64,000 nt of DNA, taken from assembly GCA_031771865.1 (NCBI GenBank), contig JASISA010000023.1:744001-808000 (forward strand), read 5' to 3'. The notes beneath the pieces were generated by a model. That model worked only from the letters and a program-made list of their open reading frames with translations, did not search any database and had not been told where the DNA came from. This document shows positions 10,032 to 21,102 of this stretch, piece by piece (the stretch's first letter is position 1; the number at the start of each line of letters is the position of its first letter). A program made the translations under genes and the position numbers. Source of the stretch: Nothophaeocryptopus gaeumannii. Its lineage: Eukaryota > Ascomycota > Dothideomycetes > Mycosphaerellales > Mycosphaerellaceae.

Positions 10032-11219
10032 TCACGACCACCATCCAAACCACCCTTTCCTCCCCACCTTCTCCTCCTCCCTTTTCTTCCTCAACTTCTC
10101 CTCCAACCAAGGAACCTCCTCCGGACTATACTTGTACGCTCTAAACATCGCATTCGCCGGATAATCAAATATGCCTCTTATCTCCTCAGTACCCTCCAAC
10201 CCCTCATAACTTGCAAACTTTGGAGCCACATACTCCCAAACCATCTTTCCCTCTTTCGTAACCTCAAATATCCTCCCCACCGCAGCCTCCGTGATCAATG
10301 TGTTGCCGTTTGCCAAGCGTTGGGCTGCGCCCATAAATGGACTGAAAAAAGTCATCGGATGCGGATCGCGGTACTGCCAGATGATCTGCTTAGTTTGGCG
10401 GGAGACTTGAATTACGCGAGAGTAAGGGAACGATTCGCCATGGCGGTAGACGCCGTTATCGAAGATTAGGATCGAGTCGCCTTCGAGTTCTGTGGCGTGA
10501 TGTTGTTGCGCTACGACGGTCGAGTCGAGGTGCCAGATAACTTCACCTGTTTGTTTAGATATGATTATGACTGCTGAGACGCTTCGGAGGGAGGCTAGGA
10601 TGTTGCCGTCTCGGAGGTAGGTGACGGAATTGATGAGGGGGTAGTGGTCTCGGGTGTAGTGCGGTTGGAGAGGGAAGTCCGCTGGGTTTATGTGGTCGAT
10701 CAGTTTCCAGAACCAGAGGGTTTCGCCTGTTGAAGGATCCACGTGCTTGATGCAGTCGGAGTACATCTTTCCATCTGGAGCTTCGGAGCCGGGGATACCG
10801 CCTGGGACTGAAGCGGCTTGCTCGGCGGTTAGGGGTTCCAGAGTTGTGTACAGGATGGTGCCGTTGTCGAGATGGTTCTGGTCGTGATGGGCTAGCGGGT
10901 CTTCCCATTTTTGGACGACGTTGCCCTCTGGATCCACTTGGAGCATCAACCCGCCACGATATTTCTGCCACAGAGGAAACAGGCATGGAGCATTTGGATG
11001 GACGCCGTTGTATGCTAGGTTGCCGTTTGGGAGGATCCGTGCGTGACGACCCGGACGAGCAGGCATGCTCCATCGATGAACCTCTTGGCCATTGTTGTCA
11101 ATCAGTCGGACGATTCCAGGACTTGTGAGATGCGCGAATAGCGTATAACCAGGAGAGACTGCTTCGTGGTCGATACCGCGAAGGCCAACGCCACGGCGAT
11201 GCAGCGTGCTCTGTTCCAT
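10032..11219 (-). CDS. arylsulfotransferase (ASST) family protein, 395 aa
   Basis: Beta-propeller protein of the fungal arylsulfotransferase-like family. The name comes from bacterial PAPS-independent aryl sulfotransferases; fungal members have no proven reaction. Visible features are repeated blade motifs with acidic turns and Trp: GEVIWHLDS, KQIIWQYRDPHP and GKMVWEYVAP, plus HHDQNHLDNGTILYTT and ANGNTLITEAAVGRIFEV. These are the hallmarks of the family's ligand-binding face. It begins directly in the propeller without a signal peptide and ends in a basic Lys/Arg/Glu segment plus GWFGWW. Single exon; ATG at 11219. It is divergent from the NCS1 permease across a 382 bp promoter region. Confidence 0.85.
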   Translation of the reverse strand: MEQSTLHRRGVGLRGIDHEAVSPGYTLFAHLTSPGIVRLIDNNGQEVHRWSMPARPGRHARILPNGNLAYNGVHPNAPCLFPLWQKYRGGLMLQVDPEGNVVQKWEDPLAHHDQNHLDNGTILYTTLEPLTAEQAASVPGGIPGSEAPDGKMYSDCIKHVDPSTGETLWFWKLIDHINPADFPLQPHYTRDHYPLINSVTYLRDGNILASLRSVSAVIIISKQTGEVIWHLDSTVVAQQHHATELEGDSILIFDNGVYRHGESFPYSRVIQVSRQTKQIIWQYRDPHPMTFFSPFMGAAQRLANGNTLITEAAVGRIFEVTKEGKMVWEYVAPKFASYEGLEGTEEIRGIFDYPANAMFRAYKYSPEEVPWLEEKLRKKREEEKVGRKGWFGWWS

Positions 11220-11601
11220 GTCTGCAGTCGAGTTGCTACTGTTCCCGAGGTAGCGCGTGCTTCAACTAAAGTACTAAAATCCAGATCGCAGCTCGCCGCT
11301 ATCATATCGCATTGAATCAAGGCGAGAATGGCGACATTGTCGAGAAGTCCAGAAGTGCTGTTGGATCTGCATGTGCTGACCGGCAAACCGACGGTTTGCC
11401 GTCGGCTTGATACCGAGCTCAGCTCTCGACCAATTGGCACTCAGATCCTCCGTCAATCACTGCATACGCCACACGATTGCGTCTCGTCAGAATACCAGCA
11501 GCTTCATGTTTGAACGATTGCACCATCGCTATCGAAGATGTTAAAAGGAGCGACAACGCGTCCCGTGATGGTCGAGCAGAAGATCGCTAAGTCATTCCAG
11601 G
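11220..11601. promoter_or_regulatory. divergent promoter region, ASST gene / NCS1 permease
   Basis: 382 bp separate the two start codons, so the control elements of both genes are expected here. The notable element is the palindrome at 11381-11401, listed separately. Confidence 0.55.
11381..11401. promoter_or_regulatory. perfect palindrome with CGG-N4-CCG half-sites
   Basis: CGGCAAACCG, a central A, then CGGTTTGCCG form a perfect 10+10 bp inverted repeat. Each arm is itself CGG-N4-CCG. Zn2Cys6 binuclear-cluster regulators classically bind paired CGG triplets, and such a regulator is encoded 1.9 kb away (13304-15095). The palindrome is seen in the sequence; its use as an operator is inference. 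Confidence 0.45.
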
Positions 11602-13264
11602 ATGGACACCGAGAAGAAGAACGAGCTTAGCTACTCATCGCGCCCCTCTTCGGCAGAGGTTGAGGTCGGGCAGTTGAGGCCTTCTGGACCATGGCAACGA
11701 CTTCAAAGCCTAGCCAAAAAGCTTTCGATCGAGACTGGCGGCATCCAGCGTATCACGGACGAAGATCGGCAGAGTAACACCACACATGTGTGGAACGCAA
11801 CGACCTTCTGGTAAGTAATACGCTCAATAAAGCATGGTCATGGAGCTGATGGTGTATAGGTTCAGTGCCAACTTCGCGGTAGCGACCCTGAGCACAGGCA
11901 TGACCGGCCCAAGCATGGGGCTTAACTTCTGGGATGCCTTCGCGATCATCATGGTCGTCAACTTGCTTGCGTGCATGCTGCCAGCCTGGACCGCAACTTT
12001 CGGTTTGACCGGCCTGCGGATGACGACCTTCAGTCGGTACTCGTTCGGATATTGGGGCAACCTCCTCGTGGTTGTGTTCTCTCTCATCTCGACAACTGGC
12101 TGGAATGCGATCAATTCCATCTCAGGAGCTTCATGTCTTGCTGCCGTCTCGAACGGAGCTCTTCCTCTCTGGGGTGGAGTCATCATCATTACGGTCTGCG
12201 TCTGGCTGCTTTGCGTAGGCGGCATTGCCTGGATCCACAAGATCGACTCGTTTCTATGGATCTCGCCATTGATCGTCTGGTACGTGAAGTTGCAGATGGC
12301 CGTTGTTGCCTATTGCTGATGAGAGAACCAGGTGCGTCGCTGCGGGTACAGGAGCCCGACACCTTCACGGAGAAGCAGTCCAATCGCCAACTGGAGCAAA
12401 TGGTGCTGGAGCAGCTCTGTCATACATCGCCGTCGTCTTTTCCTTTGCAGTATCCTGGATCAACTGCGCTGCTGACTACAACGTGAGAATGCCCGTCAGC
12501 ACTCCACGATACAAGATCTTTGCAGCAACGTATCTTGGTATCACCCTGCTGTCGATTCTGGTCATGACTTTGGGAGCCGCACTTTACACAGGAGCGCAAG
12601 CCGACCCAGCGTGGAAACACGCGTATGCTGAGTTCGGTGTCGGCGGTCCGCTTGCCAAGGCCCTCGAGCCTGCGGGTGGATTCGGTAAGTTTCTGCTTGT
12701 GCTGGCAGGTCTGAGCGCGATTCCGGTATGTCATTCCGCCGAGTACTGGGAGATGCAGAGCTGACGGAGGGACAGAACAACATACCGAACAACTACTCCT
12801 TCGCCCTCCACGCACAGAACTTCGGTCCATGGGCAATCCGCGTTCCTCGTATAGCTTTCGTCACCATCGGCTTCGCAGTTGCAACGATCGTCGGATGCTT
12901 GGCATCCCTGTCGTTTGAGAGCTCTCTGCTCACTGTGCTCAGCATTGTCGGATACTGGACTGTTATCCACCTGGTGGTGGTCGCCGAGGAGCATGTCATC
13001 TTCCGAAAGAGCCGTTGGAGCATGTACGATTGGAATGCTTGGGATAAGCCTGAGCTTCTGCCGTTTGGCTGGGGAGCTATCGGAGCCTTTGCCTTCGGGT
13101 TTCTGGGTGCTGCGCTTGGAATGAAGGTGACCTGGTATAAGGCGCCGATTGCCGGCCTTATCGGCACCAAAGGAGGCAATATCGGGCATGAGCTGGCTTT
13201 CGGCTTCTCTGCGATCGCGTTTCCGATTTTTCGTTCGCTGGAGAGGAAGTGGATAGGCAGATAG
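11602..13264 (+). CDS. NCS1 family nucleobase/cytosine-purine permease (Fcy2-like), 503 aa
   Basis: Plasma-membrane proton symporter of the NCS1 family (purine-cytosine permease type, Fcy2-like) for uptake of bases or related compounds. Four exons (11602-11810, 11860-12279, 12332-12725, 12776-13264) are separated by introns of 49-52 bp. Two of them split the Trp codon TG/G. About 12 hydrophobic segments are visible. Motifs include an N-terminal GGIQRITDEDR, FSANFAVATLSTGMTGP in the first helix, SRYSFGYWG, and NNIPNNYSFALHAQNFGPWA, all typical of fungal NCS1 members. Exact substrate is not readable. Divergent to the ASST gene and convergent with the Zn2Cys6 factor, whose stop lies 40 bp away. 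Confidence 0.88.
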
Positions 13265-13303
13265 CGTTAAAACGAAGCCGCCTTGGCGCGAGATCTGTGA
13301 ATT

Positions 13304-15095
13304 TTAAGTCGTCACGTCCAGGCCAAAGTCGTCTGATGTCAAAGATTGCCAATCTGGCAGCATATTATCCCAATCAAAATCCAAGTCGTCCATACCAAGC
13401 AGATCCGGAAACGCAGTCTGGTCTGGAGTTGAATTGTCGACCTCATCTTCTGCTCTGTGTGCCGAGTGCATCTCTGGGCGGAGCTTTCGGTGCACTGCAT
13501 CGATTACAGCACTCATTGTTTGGCCAACATGCATTTGGTTGCCCAATGAACGCAGCCAACGTGATGCGTCCTGGATAACCTCATCCGGCTCATGGGAGCC
13601 CAGCGCTCTTTGCATCTGACTCTCGTACTTTGAAAGCAGCCTGCAGAGGGTGACAGCGGCGAAGGTAATCATGTGGTAAATGTGATCCGTGAGGTGCTTT
13701 GTACGTTCGTCCGCAGTGCTCATAGCACTTTCCATGATCTCAGAGCAGAGACGCACCATCTGGAACACTAAAGACTCGCGAACAGCTGCCGACTTACTGC
13801 TGAGCGCCTGCTCGGAGATTAGTAGCTGCGCGAAGCTGGAGCCCATCTGCAAAAATTGAGATCTTGGCCCACGGAAAAGATAATCCCACTGCCGCCTCCA
13901 GCCCTGGAGGGCCGCTTGAGCCTGGGGCAGAGCTACCGAATTGGCAACCACGTTATCGTACAGTGTCCAGTACAGGTTGAGCTCGGCCACCATTCGAAGC
14001 TCGAAGTCCGAAAGCTCGTCGGCTGGTAATGAGAGCGTGACTCTAGCGACTTCAGCTTTTGTGACCAGCGACGCACGTTTCGTGCTGACGCAAGCGTGGA
14101 GATGAGCCAAGCAGATTCGAGTCCAGAGAAGCAGACGGCGAATTGTCTTTTCTCGATCAGACGCACAGGGCAAACCTTGGTTCTCGAAGAAGCTCCCTGG
14201 CACTAGGCCATGCTGCACAGCAAATCCGCTTACCAGCCACGAGTCGGTGCTGAGCGGCCTCTGTCCGATCGTAGTGGGCCAGAGTGATAGCAAAAGGGCG
14301 GCGCGAAAGAATGAGAGCGGCTGAGGAGTTTGCAACAGCTGTTGGCTCAGCAGTGCTTTCGCTTCACTGAAAAGAGCAAAAGCTATCTGCTCAGCATTTC
14401 TAATATTCGAATGCCGTATAGCAATGAGGCAGCTCGTACAAAGCAGTAATGGTGATCCCTCGATGTCTAGGCGCTGCTCCCACGTTCGCTCAGGCTCCCT
14501 CCACGCAATCCAACGACTATAGTGCATTTCGAAGATGAATTGGAGGTCATTCGATTGTCGAAGTGTGAGAATGCCCTTATCGACGACGTTTGGTATGCGT
14601 GTGGGTCGCTCATCGGGTGACTCGGTGCTTTCCGAGATCGCGTCTCGAATGACCACAAGAAGTGCGTCGTTGTTTCCCTTCCGTGGCGCGAGACCGGGAT
14701 GTGGACCATCCTGGGAGGCTGAACGAGAAGCCGAACCAACATCTTCTGTGAGACGCCGGACCATGCTCTCAAGTGCGGCTACCCTGAGCAGAACGAACGA
14801 AGCTCAGCCTTGAGCACCGCGAGAACGCGTTGTTTAAAATATCTTCGTTCTGGGCAGCTTACCTCTCTTCCATCTTCGAGCAGTCATGCGGCACAGACTG
14901 AGCTGACGAGGCGCCATTTGGCTGGAGCGGAAACACAAACTCTCCATTTGTCTCCTCCCGCAAAGAGCACTTCGTCTTTAGCGTGTTGCATCTCAAGCAA
15001 GACCCGCCAGCCGCTGGGTAACACCGGGTCTTGCCTTTGCGGCATGATGTACACGCCTTTGATGCCCTTCCGTCAGTAGTACGAAGTGGTGGCAT
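13304..15095 (-). CDS. Zn2Cys6 transcription factor, 570 aa
   Basis: Fungal binuclear-cluster regulator. The first exon (15095-14863) encodes Cys 15, 18, 25, 33, 36 and 43 (CX2CX6CX7CX2CX6C) within CTSCRKGKTRCYP. A 79 bp intron (14862-14784) rejoins in phase 2 to give EERVAALESMVRRLTEDV, the usual coiled-coil dimerisation segment after the cluster. The second exon holds a fungal_trans-like middle region (RRLLLWTRICLAHLHAC, LSLWPTTIG) and an acidic C-terminus, DDLDFDWDNMLPDW, which looks like an activation domain. Nuclear by inference. It neighbours the NCS1 permease and the CGG palindrome at 11381, so control of that promoter is a reasonable guess. Confidence 0.88.
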
Positions 15096-17038
15096 AGTCG
15101 GTCCGAGGGTAGGATGTAGATGTTGATGGAGCGTTCAGGGAGTGCGAAGTCGCGTGGTGATGTGATGCCAGCTGCTGAGTCAGCCTTTTTTTGTCCTGAG
15201 GCGCCCAAGCACTGCACGAGCGTGGATAGCTTCGAGATGAATGCTGGAGTGGCTGTTTCTCAAGTTTAAGGCGTGAAGCAGGGCTCCGACGACTCACTTC
15301 GTTCATACTGCTCTGTGCCTGTAAACGTCCTGGATAGATGTCTCTTTCAAGCCTTTTTCTCAGCAACCTTAACCAGCTCCACCCTTTGCCCGTCCTTCAT
15401 CAACAACTTCTTCGTCACTTCCGTCGGATGCTCATCCAAGCTTCGTCTTCAAGCACTGCACAAAGCCAGCCTGACTTCCCACCCATTCTTTACTTCTCGC
15501 CATTTACAGAAGCTCAATTCCTCAAACATCCGTCCATACATCTGCGGCAAAAGGAAGTTGTTCCAATCAGTCTCAAAAGGCAACCAGGCGCAAGAAGTGA
15601 TCAGATGGCGGCTGAATGTAGCCGCAAACATGCAGCAAGGTAAGTCCGAGATGCTTTGTACCACATACATAGATAGGCATCTTCCGACGTCTACTGGTCG
15701 TGGCCGATACGTGCTGCTTTGCTTTGTGACAGCTCTCGGCTTCCGACCCCTTTCATCCGGACACTAAGGCCACGCGCATTGTTGATGCGTCTTCACCTTG
15801 GGACCACAATAGTCATCAAAGGTGGCCGATAGACGGCTGAGCCAAAAGATACTTCCTGAAGGGACTTCCGAACAATGGATCCTGGTCGAGAATGTCTTGA
15901 TGAGGATTGTCGTCCCTGGACACTTCTCCCGCTATTTCCTGCTGCAAGTCTGAGGTAGAGACTCCGTCATCCCACTCTCATCGTATCCGTCGGATAGGAC
16001 GAGAATTGAAGCCAAAAGATGATCGTTAGTCCTGAGCTCGATGTTCACGTGAAGGATTCGGTGGTCGTTTTACAGTGGAGCTGTCCCCGTTGTGATGGAG
16101 ACTACTGTGATGGAGGCAGGCATTGAGTTTCACTAATGCAGTCCCTTGCCAAGACATCCGGGGCCCGAAACGAGACGCGGGGCCGCAGCGTCCCGTTGCT
16201 AACGGCGATGCAGGTACGTACTTGGACACCATGACGATCGCTGACAATGTGCAGGCAATGATCCAGTGCTTCGCAGATGATGAAGATGAAGAGAAGACTC
16301 TGGAAGATGGTCTTGAGGAAGCTTGACTCATCGAGATCGAGAGAGGCCAACTGTCGTTCTCGGTCTTCGGCTTCAGACGGGGATCATGCCACTAGCCCCT
16401 GGAGGCACGCGAGCGATGACCCAGCGTAGTCAACAGCACCAGAAGCCTTCAGAACATCATTGTCTCCTTGAGGGAGATATTCCACCTGACCAGATTGATT
16501 GAGCAGGCACAAGAGTTACGCACGAGGAGTACCGTAGAACTACCATAGAACAGCCGTCTAGGCCGACGCCTCATTGAGCAAGAAGACAGGAGAGCTGCGA
16601 ATGTTGACGCGGGGCTGAGGTCGTCGTCGTGTGCTTCCATCTCCTTTCACCCCTCTCGCCATACGCTATGCAGCACTATACGCACGAAATTGCACGCGTG
16701 AATGCAATAAGAGCAGACATGCTAGTCATAACCGTAGATAGTAGGCAAAGACCACCATGCCAGTCAGTATGGCATGCTTATCGGCGACTTCGGACGGTGC
16801 TCCTTTGTGTCCATGCTGCGATCACGCGACCAATGGCAGGTAGGAACCGTCAGAGCTCTGGGACAGCTTGCATAGGTACTTCACCATCCGACGACCTTCT
16901 TTTGTCCAACCTCACCTCACCCCGACTCACCTCACTGATAACAGCAATTCACCAAAACATCGCAACATACAATCAACGCGCGTTCAACACCTTCAATCCA
17001 ACCCACGCCAACCTTCACAAGACCACACACCATTCAGC
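15096..17038. other. 1.9 kb intergenic region
   Basis: Upstream of both the Zn2Cys6 factor and the Stf2-like gene. On the minus strand near 16220-16375 there is one hydrophobic frame (SFLKTIFQSLLFIFIICEAL) preceded by an acidic stretch but bounded by a stop. It has no ATG and no family motif, so I do not call it a gene. The 100 bp before 17039 is CA/AC-rich, as expected of a 5' leader. Confidence 0.4.
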
Positions 17039-17753
17039 AGTAAGTCATCCAAATGCTCAATAAGCATGTCGCCTAGTCTCATCTCTTGATCGACATCCAT
17101 TGAGCTGTCAAGAGGCTCAAACATCACCATCTCCCAGCAAAATTCCCGATAAACACCTGCTAACACTCCCACCCAGTGACTCGCACCCACAAGGCCACCG
17201 ACCGCGACCACGCCGGCCTTGCCAATGGCACCGCTGCTCCAGAGGAGCACCTCCCACGCTACTTCGGCAAGGCAGGCTTCTCAGGCGTCAACCCATCCAG
17301 CGAGAAGAAAGCTGGAGGTGGTAAGGGAAACTGGTGAGTCCTGCCAACCCTCACTTACCTGTCCGGTCACCCCCTACGACCTTTTCACCTACCTCACGTG
17401 CTTCATCTCGCAGGTACCTCCGTACTTCTCACATTCTTCATCTCGCAAGTACCTCCGTACCTTTCACATGCTTACACCTTCTTCTAAGGGGCCAAGCTGG
17501 CATGTCCGAACTCGAAGACTACGCCTATAACCCGTCCAAGCCCAAGCGTCGCTCCAACTCCGCCTCGTTGGCTGCCGGTCACAGCGCCCTCAAGACGAAG
17601 TTCGAGGATGTCGATCCGGATGCTATTGTCGAGTATGATGAGGAGATTCATGGACCAGATCATGCCGAGTTGGAGAAGATGAGTACCACGAGCAGTGCGG
17701 ATACCACGGGCAGTGTGGACGAGGAGGATGTCCCGAAAGCTGAGGTCAAGTAG
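17039..17753 (+). CDS. Stf2-like hydrophilin, 140 aa, start codon split by an intron
   Basis: Small hydrophilic protein of the fungal Stf2-like/RNA-binding hydrophilin type. Yeast Stf2 stabilises inhibited F1Fo-ATPase and protects against desiccation. The spliced product begins TRTHKATDRDHAG, then PPRYFGKAGF-like wording (EEHLPRYFGKAGFSG), KAGGGKGNWGQAG, DYAYNPSKPKRRSNS and an acidic tail EYDEEIHGPDHAELE. Exons: the A of ATG at 17039, then 17177-17333 and 17489-17753, with introns of 137 and 155 bp. The first intron has donor GTAAGT and branch CTAAC, so it falls between A and TG of the initiator. The second splits Trp (TG/G) inside GNWG, the conserved family motif. Family assignment is good; the exact role is uncertain. 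Confidence 0.75.
17401..17470 (+). repeat. two tandem 35 bp units inside the second Stf2-like intron
   Basis: Units 17401-17435 and 17436-17470 both begin CTTCATCTCGCA and match at 31 of 35 positions. The first unit contains CGCAGGTACC, which could serve as an acceptor (CAG) or donor (GTACC). The second unit has lost it (CGCAAGTACC). Confidence 0.8.
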
Positions 17754-18403
17754 GCGGACAACTGCTGTGATGGCCTGACTGCTTGACGGGGAAAGGAGAA
17801 GAAAGATGCTGGCTCTGTATTGCTCATCCAGCCAAAGAAACCGACGACATGCTTTGATTGACTGCTTTACTACGACTGTGCGACTACAACGCGAAACCAA
17901 GAATAAGGGTGAATGGCGAAGACTAGCTTGGTGAACCTTCTTCGCTGGCGAGGAGTTTATGGCTGGCGAGAATGACTGAACGGGAAAAATGAACGAAATC
18001 GGATGTAACAAATAGCAATGCTGTGTACTGTGAGCGTACCACTCTGAATGAGATGAAGACACTTTGAAGTAACCTCACTTGCGTATCATAATTTCCCTCT
18101 CATGCTGTATTGCATTGGGTGCCATGTCCCTTTATGGCATCATGCAATTAGAATGCATGGTACTGCGGACATCGGCAGGCGACCTCGTTCGGAACGTAGT
18201 CCGACACATGTACTACTACAGTGCATGTTCCAACGACTGTTAAGACGTCGAGTTTGGAATCGATCGAATGACGGAACAAAAATCGTTCAAATCTGATATT
18301 GCTTTCATTGATATCATCGCATTATTTATAAGTCCGCGTCTAAGCCCTCGCTCATGCCTTCGTTGTCCAGCCTGCTTCATGCTGTACCCAGTACTTCTAC
18401 CTC
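17754..18403. other. convergent 3' region, nothing recognised
   Basis: 650 bp between the 3' ends of the Stf2-like gene and the SDR gene. Presumed UTRs and terminators; no ORF with family features. Confidence 0.45.
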
Positions 18404-19414
18404 TTAACCGTTGACAACCACGCCGCCATTTGCGTGAATCGTCTGCCCACTCAACTGACTCGAATCTGTGCTCGCGAGAAAAACGATACAGGTCGCGATC
18501 TCACTCGGCTGTCCTGGCCTCCCCATTGGACTCGTAAAGTTCTTAATCGCTTCGTCGGTCATCGTGGAAGGAATGAGTGGTGTCCACACGGGTCCGGGCG
18601 CTACGGCGTTTACGCGGATACCTTTGGAGACGAATTGGTTGCTGAGGCCGCGCGTGAAGGCTACGATGGCGCCTTTTGTGGATGTGTAGTCGAGAAGGTC
18701 GGGACGGCCGATGTAGGCGTTTACGGAGGCATTGTTAATGATGGTGTCGCCGCGGGTCATGTGGGGGAGGAGGTATTTGGAGAGGTAGAAGAATGCTGGG
18801 AGAAGAAGTCAGTAAGGCCAATGTGGATCGTGGACAGGGTTGGAGAAAGTGGACGTACGATGGATGTTGGTATCGAATGTGTGCTCCCACTGCTCCTCGG
18901 AAATGTCGAGGATGTTGTTCGTCATCATTTGGTAGGCGTGGTTGTTGAACAGGATATTCACATGTCCAAGCTGCTTGAGCGCCTCATCGGCGACCTTACG
19001 GCAGGTATCCTTGCCCTTCAAGTTCGCCTCAAAAATGAAGCATTTCCGGCCGTACTTCTCCACCTGTTTCTTGCAGTCGTCGGCATCTTTCTTCTCTTCT
19101 GGGAGGTATGTGATCATGACATCGGCACCCTCCATGGCGAAGAGCACTGCTGTTGCTCGGCCAATGCCACTGTCACCGCCGGTGATCAAAGCCTTCTTGT
19201 CCTTGAGCTTGCCGGCGGCTTGGTAGAGTTTGTAGCCTCCATCTGGGGAGGGCACGTATTCGATGGCTGGAGCAGGGTCGAGCTTGGCTTGCGTGCCCGG
19301 GTTGTCTTGGTGCTGGACTTCTGGCTGGTAGCCTAACAGGCGTCAGGATATGTGCGTCTGGTCTGTTGTAGTGTTGGACTGACCTGGCTCGAATTGGGAC
19401 TTGTCTGAAGACAT
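18404..19414 (-). CDS. short-chain dehydrogenase/reductase (classical, YhdF-like), 298 aa
   Basis: NAD(P)-dependent SDR. Three exons (19414-19384, 19332-18859, 18795-18404) with 51 and 63 bp introns give a product starting MSSDKSQFEPG. The extended N-terminus (AIEYVPSPDGGYKLYQAAGKL) is typical of the glucose/ribitol dehydrogenase-like branch found in bacteria and fungi as a general-stress SDR. The cofactor motif TGGDSGIGRA is at about 61-70, NNHAY follows strand 4, and the active site is the Asn-Ser-Tyr-Lys pattern in IINNASVNAY and DYTSTKGA. The C-terminus reads SGQTIHANGGVVVNG. Substrate unknown; probably cytosolic. Confidence 0.88.
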
Positions 19415-19892
19415 GATGACTGATCTTCTAGATGTCTGCTGTCAGTAGTAGTCAAAGACGTGTCAATCCAGCATCTAAAGTGTCTTGCAGGGTGTAGCAA
19501 AAGTGATCGTATACTTAACCGTCTTTTACTTCCATTCATCACTCATGATGTCACTCTGACAGAAATCGGTGCTGCTGCGCAAGATGATGCATGTGCTCGC
19601 AGTCCAAGTGAGAGTGGCTCCCACAGTTTGCTTCATGCTCTCACCACTCTCTCGTCACTCGCAGATGAATGTGAATGCTTGTTGAGATGGATGTATGTTG
19701 GAGGTCTGGGTGGTGTGCTGGAGACGCGATCCGCTTTGACCGCTGCGACGCCTAAGCGCGGCAAAGAGACCTCACTTCACTCTCGATTCACCACTCCCGT
19801 CCCATCACTACATCAATCTTTCAATGGCGTACATTGCGCCATAACACCGTCCGCACAGCCCAAAAAATGCTGCTCTGGAGTTTCCAAGTGCC
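19415..19892. other. divergent promoter region, SDR / formyltransferase
   Basis: 478 bp between start codons of two divergent genes. No distinctive element seen. Confidence 0.45.
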
Positions 19893-21102
19893 ATGGTCCT
19901 CCGTCCTTCCCTGAAGCGCGTTCGTGCCAGTGTCGCCAAGCCATGGACAAAGAACGCCCCTACAAGATTCATATCGGACATTGGTCCCAGCCAGGTGCTT
20001 CGAAAGAGAAGCCATGAGCCGCTTCGCATACTCTTTTGTGGATCAGACGAGTTCAGCAAACATTCTCTGCTAGCTACTTCACAGCTCCGGGATGAGCAGC
20101 CAGAGACTGTCGCATCCATCGACGTCGTCTGCAGGCCAGACAAACGAACTGGAAGAGGGTTGAAGATCGTGCACGAAGGTATGCTTAATCTGCTGAACTA
20201 CTCTTGAGCCCGATCTGACTAGCTTCTTCGTAGTTCCAATCAAGTCTCAAGCGAAATCCTTGGGATTTCCGCTACATCAGATTGACACATTCACCGGATG
20301 GACGCCACCGAGCTACATCAACCTCATCGTAGCCGTATCCTTCGGCCTTCTAGTACCACCTCGAGTTTTGAATGCAGCCAAGTACGGAGGTCTCAACGTA
20401 CACCCATCACTGCTTCCCGATCTACGTGGTCCGGCTCCCATCGTCCACACCTTGCTGCAAGGCAGGCAACACACCGGAGTCACACTGCAGACCATGCATC
20501 CTTCAAAATTCGACCACGGCCTGATCCTTGACCAAACGTCTCTGCCTGGAATTCTCGTGAAGCCAGATGAAAGCATTGATGGACTGACTCTGACACTCGC
20601 ATATGAGGGAGGTTGCATGCTGGAAAGCGGCCTCAAGCGCGAGCTCTTCTTGGATCCCAAGCCCATGTCTGATACCAGCCAAATTGATGAGGAAGGCCTC
20701 ACGCATGCATCTAAGATTGGCCCTTCCGTGTCACACATCGACTGGAATACTTGGAACGCGGAGCGAGTCCTTCGATACGGGCGCATACTGGACTTATGGG
20801 ATACAGTTACATTTGGTGTGTGCACTGGGAAGGATGACTTGCGAGTCAAGTTCCACGGAAGTTGGAAGCTTGTGGAAAGCAACGACTCGACAGATAAAGC
20901 ATTCTTTGGAGAACCACCCGGCAAACCTGGCCTGCTATCAGAAACGCCAGATTTGAAGTACTGTCGACTTGTTATTAAAACTTGTGATGGGAAGCTCATC
21001 AGCCCTAATGAAGTGAGCATCGAAGGCAAACAGCGAGGCAGAGGACTGCAAACACTCATGCAAGGGCTTAAGCAAAATGGGATGGTTTATAATGTCGCCT
21101 AA
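19893..21102 (+). CDS. FMT1: mitochondrial methionyl-tRNA formyltransferase, 384 aa
   Basis: Transfers a formyl group from 10-formyl-tetrahydrofolate to Met-tRNA for mitochondrial initiation. Two exons, 19893-20178 and 20234-21102, with a 55 bp intron. The N-terminal ~35 residues are Arg/Lys/Ser-rich without acids (VLRPSLKRVRASVAKPW), suiting a mitochondrial presequence. The catalytic domain opens with LRILFCGSDEFS. The signature NVHPSLLPDLRGPAPI carries the Asn and His, and FDHGLILDQ supplies the downstream Asp of the family's Asn-His-Asp set. The C-terminal domain is shorter and diverged, as usual in fungi. Confidence 0.88.

Noticed and set aside
16102..16375. Minus-strand frame with a hydrophobic helix (TIFQSLLFIFIICEAL)
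   Set aside because: No ATG in frame after the upstream stop and no convincing exon joins.
18434..19336. 300-codon plus-strand open frame opposite the SDR gene
   Set aside because: It is the antisense shadow of the SDR exons; the composition is Val/Gly-rich with no motif, and the SDR strand has introns and catalytic motifs.
20313..21059. 248-codon minus-strand frame
   Set aside because: Antisense of the formyltransferase exon, low-complexity Ser/Arg composition.
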